Shown: positions 17,433-24,168 of the stretch, piece by piece
Layout of the letters: each line of letters opens with the position of its first letter
Numbering within the stretch: position 1 is the stretch's first letter
Assembly (NCBI RefSeq): GCF_007993655.1
Contig: NZ_CP029077.1
Span: 614,744 to 678,743, forward strand
Source: Candidatus Deianiraea vastatrix
GTDB taxonomy: Bacteria > Pseudomonadota > Alphaproteobacteria > Rickettsiales > Deianiraeaceae
DNA: 64,000 bases
Reading direction: 5' to 3'
Notes under the pieces: generated by a model
The model's input: only the letters and a program-made list of their open reading frames with translations
What the model was told of the DNA's origin: nothing
Database searches by the model: none
Made by a program: the position numbers and the translations under genes

Positions 17433-17768
17433 ATGCCAAGTGTAACAGTAAGAATTCGCAGGAGTTCAAAAGCAACACCAAGGGTTAAAGCTAAAACTGT
17501 GCGCAGTTTTGCAAAAAGATTTTCCGTTTCAGCAAATCGTAATATACTTTCTACTCAAGCTGGAAAAAGACATAATATGAGTCAAAAGTCAAAACGCACA
17601 CTACTTTCACAAAAAGGTAAAACAAATGTAAATAAATCATTATTAAAAACTGTCAGAGCGGCTCTAAAATTAAAATTACCAAGAAAGGCAAATCCATATA
17701 TCAAGAAAAATGACAACTTATTAAATGTTGCTTTGCCAAAAAAAGTATCCAAATTGTTTTGTATTTAG
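17433..17768 (+). CDS. rpmI: 50S ribosomal protein L35, extended at both ends
   Basis: The L35 core is clear in the middle (KTVRSFAKRFSVSANRNI, AGKRHNMSQKSKRT), a small basic protein that binds 23S rRNA. At 111 residues it is far longer than the usual 65 or so: about 20 basic residues precede the core (MPSVTVRIRRSSKATPRVKA) and about 25 follow it, ending KKVSKLFCI. The extension frame runs to three bases before rplT. A CTTGACT element at 17384-17390 suggests that a separate transcript may begin between rpsG and this gene. No Shine-Dalgarno sequence. Confidence 0.85.
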   Translation: MPSVTVRIRRSSKATPRVKAKTVRSFAKRFSVSANRNILSTQAGKRHNMSQKSKRTLLSQKGKTNVNKSLLKTVRAALKLKLPRKANPYIKKNDNLLNVALPKKVSKLFCI

Positions 17769-17771
17769 CAT

Positions 17772-18131
17772 ATGTCAAGATCTAATCATTCACCAGCTTC
17801 AAGGAGAAGGAGAAAAAATATCATTAAAATGGCTTCTGGATTTCGCGGAAGATCCGGTAATTGCTATAGAATGGCAAATAGGAGAGTCGAAAAGGCAATG
17901 CAATACGAATACAGAGATAGAAGAAATAAAAAAAGAGAAATAAGATCACTTTGGATATCAAGAATAAATGCATTTGCCAGAGAAAATGGTTTGAAATATT
18001 CTCTACTTATGAATTTATTGAAAAAAAATAATATTTTGTTAAATAGAAAACAATTATCATTACTTGCTTATGATAAAAATTCTTCTTTATTAAAAAATAT
18101 GTTTACAGAAAATGGTTTGTTTTTAGCTTAA
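17772..18131 (+). CDS. rplT: 50S ribosomal protein L20
   Basis: L20 (119 aa) is needed early in 50S assembly and in many bacteria represses the L35-L20 messenger. Typical features: RSNHSPASRRRRKNIIKMASGFRGR in two blocks, YRDRRNKKREIRSLWISRIN and a C-terminal domain in which ENGLKYSLLMN and LNRKQLSLLAYD align with the family. Three bases after L35, as in the usual rpmI-rplT pair, but infC and pheS are not adjacent. Start ATG 17772 follows TAGCAT directly. Confidence 0.97.
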   Translation: MSRSNHSPASRRRRKNIIKMASGFRGRSGNCYRMANRRVEKAMQYEYRDRRNKKREIRSLWISRINAFARENGLKYSLLMNLLKKNNILLNRKQLSLLAYDKNSSLLKNMFTENGLFLA

Positions 18132-18136
18132 TTACA

Positions 18137-18589
18137 ATGAGTATTATTATAAATAATAAAAAAGATATATTAAATGATGGCGTTAACAATAGTCTTTACG
18201 AACTCGTTCTACTATTTAGATCAAATATAATAAGTAACGATGTCCACAACGACCTTTCATCACTGGTTTCTTTTATATCAATGAGACTTTCAGGCAGTGT
18301 AATATCTCATGAATATTGGGGCTTGAGACCACTGTCATATGAAATATCGGGTAACAAAAAGGCACATTTTTATTTTTTCTCGCTATCTCTAAAGCCATCA
18401 TCTGTGACCAGTATAAAGCAATTTTTAGCAAATAATGCAAACATTATACGTAGCTTAATACTGAAGTCTACTTTTTCAGAGTCAGAACTATTGCAACCTA
18501 CTCAAATGATGAAAAATCTTGCTTCCGATATAGATAAAGAAATGGGTGAAATACATGTTAGTGAGGATTTTAATAAATTTAAAATTTAA
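18137..18589 (+). CDS. rpsF: 30S ribosomal protein S6
   Basis: S6 (150 aa) pairs with S18 in the 30S platform. The ferredoxin-like core begins with YELVLLFRSN, includes GSVISHEYWGLRPLSYEISGNKKAHFYFF (seen here in two blocks: strand with YWGLRPLSYEI, then KKAHFYFFSLSL) and the helix SVTSIKQFLANN. The protein is more divergent and slightly longer than average, with a C-terminal acidic tail. Five bases after L20 and eight before S18, so clearly one operon. Confidence 0.93.
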   Translation: MSIIINNKKDILNDGVNNSLYELVLLFRSNIISNDVHNDLSSLVSFISMRLSGSVISHEYWGLRPLSYEISGNKKAHFYFFSLSLKPSSVTSIKQFLANNANIIRSLILKSTFSESELLQPTQMMKNLASDIDKEMGEIHVSEDFNKFKI

Positions 18590-18597
18590 TTTTTTTT

Positions 18598-18924
18598 ATG
18601 AGTCGACAAATTACAAATAATATAAAAAATAGATCTGGTTCAAATGTTCCTCAAGTGTTCGAAGGAATGTCAAATACAGCAATCAATGTTTCCTCGGTTG
18701 TGCCATTTTCGTCCGTTTTCTCAGGGCAAAATAGAAGATTTGCAAATATATCTACATCTCTTATTCATTATCATAATTACTTTATACTTAAACAAATATT
18801 AACAGATATGTCGAGAAAGATTATGCGCAGAGATCTATCTGGTCTTTCAAGAAGCTCTCAAAGAGAATTGCGTAAACATGTCTTTATCGCTAGATTTCTT
18901 GGTCTTTTACCTTATGTTAAATAA
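18598..18924 (+). CDS. rpsR: 30S ribosomal protein S18 with N-terminal extension
   Basis: S18 binds S6 and the central domain of 16S rRNA. The conserved core occupies the last 60 or so residues: IHYHNYFILKQILTD, KIMRRDLSGLSRSSQRELRK and the signature ARFLGLLPYVK. The 108-residue protein carries about 40 extra N-terminal residues of low complexity (Asn, Ser, Val) that are not typical of the family. The ATG at 18598 follows a run of eight T residues, with no Shine-Dalgarno sequence; an internal start at Met24 would still leave an extension. Confidence 0.92.
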   Translation: MSRQITNNIKNRSGSNVPQVFEGMSNTAINVSSVVPFSSVFSGQNRRFANISTSLIHYHNYFILKQILTDMSRKIMRRDLSGLSRSSQRELRKHVFIARFLGLLPYVK

Positions 18925-18930
18925 TTTTAT

Positions 18931-19440
18931 ATGATTAAAGTTGTATTATTAAAATCTGTAAATCAGCTTGGCTCAGTTGGGAGCGTCGTTCTTGTTAAGC
19001 CAGGTTATGCAAAAAATTATCTTGTACCACAAGGTATAGCGCTTTTTGCAAACAAAGCCATACTTGAAAAAATGGATTTTAACAAAAAGAAATTACTTGA
19101 AGCTGATTCCGTTAACGCCAAAAAGGCTGCACAGATTGCATCTATATCGCAAAATATAATGCTAGATGTATCAAAAAAGACATTCCAAGATGTTAAAATA
19201 CATGGCTCGGTATCAAGCAAAGAAGTTGCTATTTTACTATCTCAAGAAATTAAAAAAATTATAAATCAGCAAGCTTCAGATAAAGATTTGTCAATATCTG
19301 AAAGCGATATTGACTCGTATATATCTCCATCTTCCATAAAGTTTTTCACATCAATTAAAGAGATAGGGGAATACAAAATTTCAGTTACCGTCTACGGTGA
19401 TGTAAAGTTTGACTGCATTGTTAATGTTGTTAAAGAATAA
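18931..19440 (+). CDS. rplI: 50S ribosomal protein L9
   Basis: L9 (169 aa) bridges the L1 stalk region and the neighbouring ribosome. The N-terminal RNA-binding signature is clear: VLLKSVNQLGSVGSVVLVKPGYAKNYLVPQG, given here as LGSVGSVVLVKPGYAKNYL plus VPQGIALFAN. The central helix (about 40-80) and the C-terminal domain follow, ending VYGDVKFDCIVNVVKE. Normal order S6-S18-L9 is kept. Last gene of the block; a two-tier hairpin lies 50 bases downstream. Confidence 0.96.
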   Translation: MIKVVLLKSVNQLGSVGSVVLVKPGYAKNYLVPQGIALFANKAILEKMDFNKKKLLEADSVNAKKAAQIASISQNIMLDVSKKTFQDVKIHGSVSSKEVAILLSQEIKKIINQQASDKDLSISESDIDSYISPSSIKFFTSIKEIGEYKISVTVYGDVKFDCIVNVVKE

Positions 19441-19487
19441 TATAGTTCTTAATTCCTTGTATTGATTTTACTAATATATTTTTTACA

Positions 19488-19530
19488 AGAGTTGTTAGAG
19501 ATAAATGTTTTTTATCTCAATGCAAACTCT
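19488..19530 (+). terminator. Two-tier hairpin downstream of the ribosomal block
   Basis: Inner perfect stem GAGATAAA (19498-19505) with TTTATCTC (19511-19518), loop of five, inside an outer stem AGAGTT (19488-19493) with AACTCT (19525-19530). No T tract follows, so termination is an inference from position between rplI and the converging kdsD. Confidence 0.35.
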
Positions 19531-19580
19531 GCAGGAACAGAAACACGTGACAATTGTTTAAACGATTTCACTCATTAACT

Positions 19581-20525
19581 TTAGCTTAATAAATCATGAA
19601 TATTTACCGCTCCAGAAATTTCACCTTTATCATTTAAAACAACAGTTGATGTTATTTTGTTTTGGGTTAAAAACTGAGCAGTTTCGTTTAAAAACATCTC
19701 AACTGTGACGTACTTAAAATTTTTAGTCATTATGTCTTTTGCATATTTTTTATCATCTGTTTTTTGAGACATAAATCTGCGTAAATCGCCGTCTGTAATT
19801 ATTCCTTTTGGTGATTCAAGAGTTCCGACGGCAGTAAATCCAAGCATTTTTGCGTTCATTTCCAAAATTGTATTATCAATAGTCTCATCTTCACTTACAA
19901 GCGGAATTTTATCACCAGTTCGCATTATATATTTTATCTTTGTCATACTTTTTCCAAGCTTACCACCGGGGTGATAAAGGCGGTATTTTTCGCGATCAAG
20001 ATTATTTTTTATTGCAATTGACGTAGATATAGCGTCGCCAAGTGTTAAAAATGTTGTCATAGAGCTCATCGGTGCATTAATTTGCATAAATCCATCTGGT
20101 AAATTTGGCAAAACCATCGTTATATTTGACTCTTTTGCTAAAAAAGAATTTTCATCCATTGTAATTGAAATAATTGGAACTTTAACGCTTTGGCAGTATT
20201 TTATGATGTCTTGAAGTTCGATTGTATAGCCCGATTTTGAAAGCAAAATTACCGTGTCGTCATTTGAAATTACACCTAAATCGCCGTGACTTGCGTCAGT
20301 TGGTGAAAGAAATATTGCCTGCTTACCAAAAGAACATAGCGTTGCAGCGAATTTCCGTGCAATAAAGCCACTTTTTCCAACTCCGCTAATGATAATTTTA
20401 CCTTTTGTATAATAAATTGCGTCAATAACTTTTTCAAATACTTCACTTTTTACGATTTTATCAAGGCTGGATATACCATTTTTAGCATTTTCCAAAACTT
20501 GTAAAACTTCTTCCAAAAAAATCAT
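19581..20525 (-). CDS. kdsD: Arabinose-5-phosphate isomerase (KdsD/KpsF type)
   Basis: Converts ribulose 5-phosphate to arabinose 5-phosphate, the precursor of Kdo in the lipopolysaccharide inner core. The 314-residue protein has an N-terminal SIS domain (GKIIISGVGKSGFIARKFAA, given as ISGVGKSGFIARKF; SPTDASHGDLG; LLSKSGYTIEL) and two CBS domains at about 200-255 and 260-314 (IMRTGDKIPLVSEDET; DIMTKNFKYVTVE). The HGDLG active-site loop and the YHPGGKLGKS linker are as in characterised KdsD. Divergent from folD. Together with lpxK and lptD it indicates that lipopolysaccharide is made. Confidence 0.92.
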   Translation of the reverse strand: MIFLEEVLQVLENAKNGISSLDKIVKSEVFEKVIDAIYYTKGKIIISGVGKSGFIARKFAATLCSFGKQAIFLSPTDASHGDLGVISNDDTVILLSKSGYTIELQDIIKYCQSVKVPIISITMDENSFLAKESNITMVLPNLPDGFMQINAPMSSMTTFLTLGDAISTSIAIKNNLDREKYRLYHPGGKLGKSMTKIKYIMRTGDKIPLVSEDETIDNTILEMNAKMLGFTAVGTLESPKGIITDGDLRRFMSQKTDDKKYAKDIMTKNFKYVTVEMFLNETAQFLTQNKITSTVVLNDKGEISGAVNIHDLLS

Positions 20526-20553
20526 TGCTTTTATAAAAAAAACATTTTATGAT
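20525..20553 (+). promoter_or_regulatory. Predicted promoter of folD-zapA
   Basis: TTGCTT (20525-20530), 17-base spacer, TATGAT (20548-20553). The start point would be near 20560, downstream of the first possible ATG (20556), which supports ATG 20577 as the folD start. Confidence 0.4.
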
Positions 20554-20576
20554 ATATGTACAGGGAAAAAAATAAA

Positions 20577-21416
20577 ATGAAAGAAAAAAAGATTTTAAAT
20601 GGAAAAGATTTGTCAAAGTCTATCATTGATGCTTTAAAACTTGAAGTAAAAAGCTTGAAAAGGTTGCCAAGTTTGCGCATTATTTTGGTTGGAAATGACA
20701 CTGCAAGTCAAATTTATACTGGCAAAAAAGTGCAAATTGCAAATGAAATTGGAATTGAAGCAAAAATTATAAACTTTCCAGATTCTGTGTCTTTTATTGA
20801 GTTAAAAAGTGAGATTTTGAAAATGAATTTAGATCGAAATATCTCAGGGATTATCGTGCAATTGCCACTTCCAAAACACTTAAACGCTATTGAAATTTGC
20901 AATTTAATTTCGCCAAAAAAAGACATTGATGGGCTTTGCTTTGAAAATGTTGGCAAGCTTGCACTTGGATGTGAGGGTTATTTTCATAAACCATGCACGC
21001 CGTCTGGAATTATGACGCTTCTTGATAGCTATAAAATAAATCTTGAAGGCAAAAAATGCCTAATTTTAAATCGCTCAAATATAGTTGGCAAGCCACTTTT
21101 TCAAATGTTACTTGCGAAAAATGCTTTTGTAAAAATTGCACATAGGAAGGTTTTGGATCCTGAAATTTCAAGCAGTGATGCTATATTTTCCGCAGTTGGC
21201 GTGCCAAATTTTATAAAGCCAGAGATGATAAAAAGTGGATGCGTGTTGATTGATATTGGAATTTCGCGCGATAAAGATGAAAAAATTTGCGGGGATATTG
21301 ACCCAAGATGCGCGGAAATTGCATCGTTCATGACCCCAGTTCCAGGTGGAATAGGACCAATGACAATCGCATCTTTAATGAAAAATTTAGTAAATTGTGT
21401 GAAATATTTTGATTAA
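20577..21416 (+). CDS. folD: Bifunctional methylenetetrahydrofolate dehydrogenase / methenyl-THF cyclohydrolase
   Basis: FolD interconverts 5,10-methylene- and 10-formyl-tetrahydrofolate using NADP. From ATG 20577 it is 279 residues, the family length. Seen: the catalytic Tyr-x-x-x-Lys in SQIYTGKKVQIA, GIIVQLPLPKHL, PKKDIDGL, PCTPSGIM, the nucleotide loop NRSNIVGKPLFQ and the signature PVPGGIGPMTIA near the C-terminus. Three bases separate its stop from zapA, so the two are co-transcribed. The preceding frame (MYREKNK) is excluded because the predicted -10 box leaves no room for it. Confidence 0.95.
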   Translation: MKEKKILNGKDLSKSIIDALKLEVKSLKRLPSLRIILVGNDTASQIYTGKKVQIANEIGIEAKIINFPDSVSFIELKSEILKMNLDRNISGIIVQLPLPKHLNAIEICNLISPKKDIDGLCFENVGKLALGCEGYFHKPCTPSGIMTLLDSYKINLEGKKCLILNRSNIVGKPLFQMLLAKNAFVKIAHRKVLDPEISSSDAIFSAVGVPNFIKPEMIKSGCVLIDIGISRDKDEKICGDIDPRCAEIASFMTPVPGGIGPMTIASLMKNLVNCVKYFD

Positions 21417-21419
21417 TTT

Positions 21420-22475
21420 ATGACAAAAGTTGAAATCGCAGTTGGACAAAGGATTTTTTCACTTGACTGTAAAGATGAGGCGGATGCTGGTGTAATTCGT
21501 GATTTGGCTTCAGTTTTGAACAAAAAAGTCAACGAAGTTTTGCAAGGGATTCGTGGAATTGACAATCAAACCGCTATAGTTTTTACATCACTTTTGCTGC
21601 TTAGTGAAAATAATGAGGCGAAAAAAAGCGATAATTCAAATTTAATGGAGAAAATTGCAAACCTAGAGGCAAAAATAGCTCAATATGAAAGTAAAATTGC
21701 AGAGCTGGAAAATGACAGGGAGAGCAAGGATTTAATCGAAAATCTCACAGCCAAAAATGCCGATTACCAAAAGGAAAATGATGATTTAAAGGGTAATTTA
21801 CAGGCTTTGCAAAGTGAACTTCAAGACGCATCAGCAAATATTGGCATTATCACAAAGCTTGAGGCAGAAATTGCAGATTACAAAAGAGAAAATCTTGAAT
21901 TGCAGAACAATTTTAATGAACTACAAAATCAAGTTTCATCCATGTCCAGTAATAATGAAGTTATCACAGATTTACAGGCAAAAAATACCGATTATCAAAG
22001 AGAAAATGAAGCTTTGCAAAGTAGACTTGAAGTATTATCCAAAAATGATGATATTATTAAAGATTTTGAGACTAAAAATATAGAGCTAAAAGCACAAAAT
22101 CACGAACTGAAGGCAGCTTTAACTGATATGCAAAATGCAGGACAAAGTTCGGACAGACAAAGTGAAATTATCGCAGATTTGAATGCAAAAATTACCGAAT
22201 ATGAAGTAAAATTGGAGGAAGTTTCAAAGAAACTAACGATTGCATCGAATGAATACAATGCACAAATTGATGAATATAAAGAAGAAATAAAGATTTTGCA
22301 AGACAAAATTACACCCCTTGAAAATGAAGACAATGTCGACGAAAGGCACGAAATTGACCTATTTGGCAACAAGGTTGAAAAGCGCGAAATTATACATGTC
22401 AGCCGCGCAACTTTAGAAGATCTGCTTGAAAAAATAGCAAAAATTGAGAAAATTGTTGATGAAAAAGTAATATAA
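21420..22475 (+). CDS. zapA: ZapA-like cell-division protein with a long repetitive coiled coil
   Basis: The first 63 residues match ZapA, the small protein that cross-links FtsZ filaments: VEIAVGQRIFSLDC, a helix with VLNKKVNEVL and the QTAIVFTSLLLLSEN segment. Normal ZapA ends near residue 100-110; this one has 351. Residues 70-290 are a continuous coiled coil made of about five degenerate repeats of 31-40 residues with cores like AKNADYQKENDDL, AEIADYKRENLEL, AKNTDYQRENEAL and TKNIELKAQNHEL. A short C-terminal domain follows (HEIDLFGNKVEKREII, then a final helix). It may be a ZapA-ZapB-like linker in one chain. The ATG follows the folD stop by three bases. Confidence 0.75.
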   Translation: MTKVEIAVGQRIFSLDCKDEADAGVIRDLASVLNKKVNEVLQGIRGIDNQTAIVFTSLLLLSENNEAKKSDNSNLMEKIANLEAKIAQYESKIAELENDRESKDLIENLTAKNADYQKENDDLKGNLQALQSELQDASANIGIITKLEAEIADYKRENLELQNNFNELQNQVSSMSSNNEVITDLQAKNTDYQRENEALQSRLEVLSKNDDIIKDFETKNIELKAQNHELKAALTDMQNAGQSSDRQSEIIADLNAKITEYEVKLEEVSKKLTIASNEYNAQIDEYKEEIKILQDKITPLENEDNVDERHEIDLFGNKVEKREIIHVSRATLEDLLEKIAKIEKIVDEKVI

Positions 22476-22597
22476 TATCTTTAATTATTGATGTAAAACA
22501 TTCTAAATTAATAGACGATACATTTTTGCTAAAAAAATATATCTTTTATTGCAAATTATTTTTTTACCATAACACTTTAGCAACTTCTAATATATTT

Positions 22598-22945
22598 ATG
22601 TCAAAAAGTTATAAAGAAATTACATCGAGTTTATCTAAAAATTTAGGCCAGCTTAGATCTGCAATTCCCGATGTTGCAAAGTGTTTTTCGACTATGGCAA
22701 TGGCAGCTACGCAAGACGCAGTGCTGTCTAAAAAAACAAAGGAACTAATCGCCCTTGCAATCGGAGTTTCGGCAAGATGCGATGGATGCATAGGTTTTCA
22801 CATTAAGACCCTAATTGAACTTGGCGCAACAAGAGAAGAAATCGCCGAAACTATGGGAATGTGTATGTATATGGGCGGCGGTCCGGTTTTTATGTACGCA
22901 GCTGACGCGCTTGCTGCATTTGACGAGCTGTCAAAAAAAGACTAG
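22598..22945 (+). CDS. AhpD/carboxymuconolactone decarboxylase-family protein
   Basis: 115 residues from ATG 22598. The AhpD-like core is complete: KTKELIALAIGVSARCDGCIGFHIKTLIELGATREEIAE, recognised here by the CDGC redox pair, the following His (GFHIKT) and the ELGATREEI helix. Members with CxxC-x3-H reduce peroxiredoxin partners or act as small peroxidases. No ahpC-like partner is adjacent, so the substrate is unknown. A frame that begins at 22526 adds a hydrophobic stretch absent from the family and is rejected. Probably monocistronic. Confidence 0.85.
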   Translation: MSKSYKEITSSLSKNLGQLRSAIPDVAKCFSTMAMAATQDAVLSKKTKELIALAIGVSARCDGCIGFHIKTLIELGATREEIAETMGMCMYMGGGPVFMYAADALAAFDELSKKD

Positions 22946-22961
22946 GATTTTGCTATAGAAT

Positions 22962-23023
22962 TTTGGGTTTTAGGGTGCAAAGCTATGGATAGATTTTATA
23001 TGTTTTTAAACTCAAAACCCAAA
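22962..23023. terminator. Long-loop inverted repeat after the AhpD-like gene
   Basis: TTTGGGTTTT (22962-22971) is exactly complementary to AAAACCCAAA (23014-23023), with 42 bases between. It lies between converging genes. The wide loop and the lack of a T tract make a terminator role only possible. Confidence 0.25.
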
Positions 23024-23061
23024 CTCCAAAAACCATAAAAATATCGATGGATTATACTAAT

Positions 23062-23124
23062 TTAGCTCAAAAACTCCACCTCTTCAAACTCAAGAAGGTT
23101 TAGACTTGGTGCATTTTTTACCGC
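23062..23124 (-). repeat. Second, diverged copy of the mrp 3' end
   Basis: On the minus strand this segment encodes KNAPSLNLLEFEEVEFLS and a stop, against KNTMSDLGFLEFEEVEFLA and a stop at the real mrp end (23175-23240). The copies are offset by 113 bases and share blocks such as TTCAAACTCAAGAA. Upstream of the shared block the similarity ends. It is a duplicated tail with no start of its own. Confidence 0.7.
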
Positions 23125-23174
23125 TTATAACTTGGAGTTCAAAAAAACTAAAACCATCTATTAACTCTAAGCAT

Positions 23175-24107
23175 TTAAGCCAAAAATTCAACTTCTTCAA
23201 ACTCAAGAAAACCAAGATCGGACATAGTATTTTTTGCCGCATCTTTTTGCCCAAAAAGATAGATTTTCTCATCATTTTTAACACTATAGGCCATATTTGT
23301 TACAAGTTTTTGCACCAAAATTCCCATTTTACGAAACATATTGACGCATTTTGTTGTATTTTGAATTGCAACTGCGTCGTTTGTCGTCACGCAAATTACC
23401 CGATCCAGTGGCGCTTTTTGAATAAGGCTAATATGCACATCCCCAGTTCCAGGTGGGGTGTCTATTATTAAATAATCAAGATCTCTCCATGCAACCTCGC
23501 GAAGTAGCTGGGAAATCGCTTTGTTTATCATTGGTCCACGCCAAATTATCGGGTCTTTTTCCTCTATCATAAAGCCAATTGACGCAATTTGCAGTTCATT
23601 TTTCACAAATGGCTTGATTTTACCATTTTCAAACTCACATTTACCACTTATATCAAGCATTTTTGGAATTGATGGCCCGTATATATCAAGGTCGCAAATG
23701 CCAACTTTAAAGCCATCTTTTTGTAATTTTAACGCATGCTTAATCGCGATTGTACTTTTTCCAACACCACCCTTCCCTGAAATCACGCATATCGTATTTT
23801 TAACTCCAGAAATTTTAGTAAACATGCCCGAAATATCGCTTGACTCGCGCATATTAAAAGCATTTACCTTTGGATCTTTAGACTCAATTATACATATCGC
23901 CTTTTGACCATAAATTTCACTTATTCCACATTCAATTTTTCGCTTTATAAAGTATAAATCTGCAGGCTCAGCCGAGCAATTTCCATCTAAAGTAATATAA
24001 ACTGTGTCATTTTTTACAAGTACAGATGTCACAATATTTGAGTGTGCGAGATTTAAAGATGAAAATGGAAGGTATATTTTTTCAAAAACTAATAAATAAC
24101 GTTGCAC
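23175..24107 (-). CDS. mrp: Mrp/ApbC-type P-loop ATPase, iron-sulfur carrier (short C-terminus)
   Basis: MinD-fold ATPase that carries or delivers iron-sulfur clusters. Residues 1-75 correspond to the MIP18/DUF59-like N-terminal part; the ATPase has the deviant Walker A SGKGGVGKST near residue 110, DLDIYGPSIPKML, WRGPMINKAISQL, and the Walker B region LIIDTPPGTGDVH. The Cys-x-x-Cys of E. coli ApbC is absent (NMAYSVKNDEKIYLFG); many alphaproteobacterial Mrp proteins also lack it. More notable, the chain stops at residue 310, soon after FGQKDAAKN, so the last 40-50 residues of the usual fold (fLGxxPL and beyond) are missing. A copy of its tail lies just downstream. Confidence 0.85.
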   Translation of the reverse strand: MQRYLLVFEKIYLPFSSLNLAHSNIVTSVLVKNDTVYITLDGNCSAEPADLYFIKRKIECGISEIYGQKAICIIESKDPKVNAFNMRESSDISGMFTKISGVKNTICVISGKGGVGKSTIAIKHALKLQKDGFKVGICDLDIYGPSIPKMLDISGKCEFENGKIKPFVKNELQIASIGFMIEEKDPIIWRGPMINKAISQLLREVAWRDLDYLIIDTPPGTGDVHISLIQKAPLDRVICVTTNDAVAIQNTTKCVNMFRKMGILVQKLVTNMAYSVKNDEKIYLFGQKDAAKNTMSDLGFLEFEEVEFLA

Positions 24108-24126
24108 TATGTAATAAAATATTTAA

Positions 24127-24154
24127 AATATATAGCATTTTTTCTAAAAGTCAA
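24127..24154 (-). promoter_or_regulatory. Predicted promoter of mrp
   Basis: Minus-strand CTTGACT (TTGACT 24154-24149), 16-base spacer, TATATT (24132-24127), about 20 bases before the mrp ATG at 24107. It indicates a transcript separate from secD. Confidence 0.5.
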
Positions 24155-24168
24155 GATGTGAAATGTTT

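Noticed and set aside
23126-23174. Possible missing C-terminus of Mrp between the two tail copies
   Set aside because: I could not read the expected fLGxxPL segment in any frame there.
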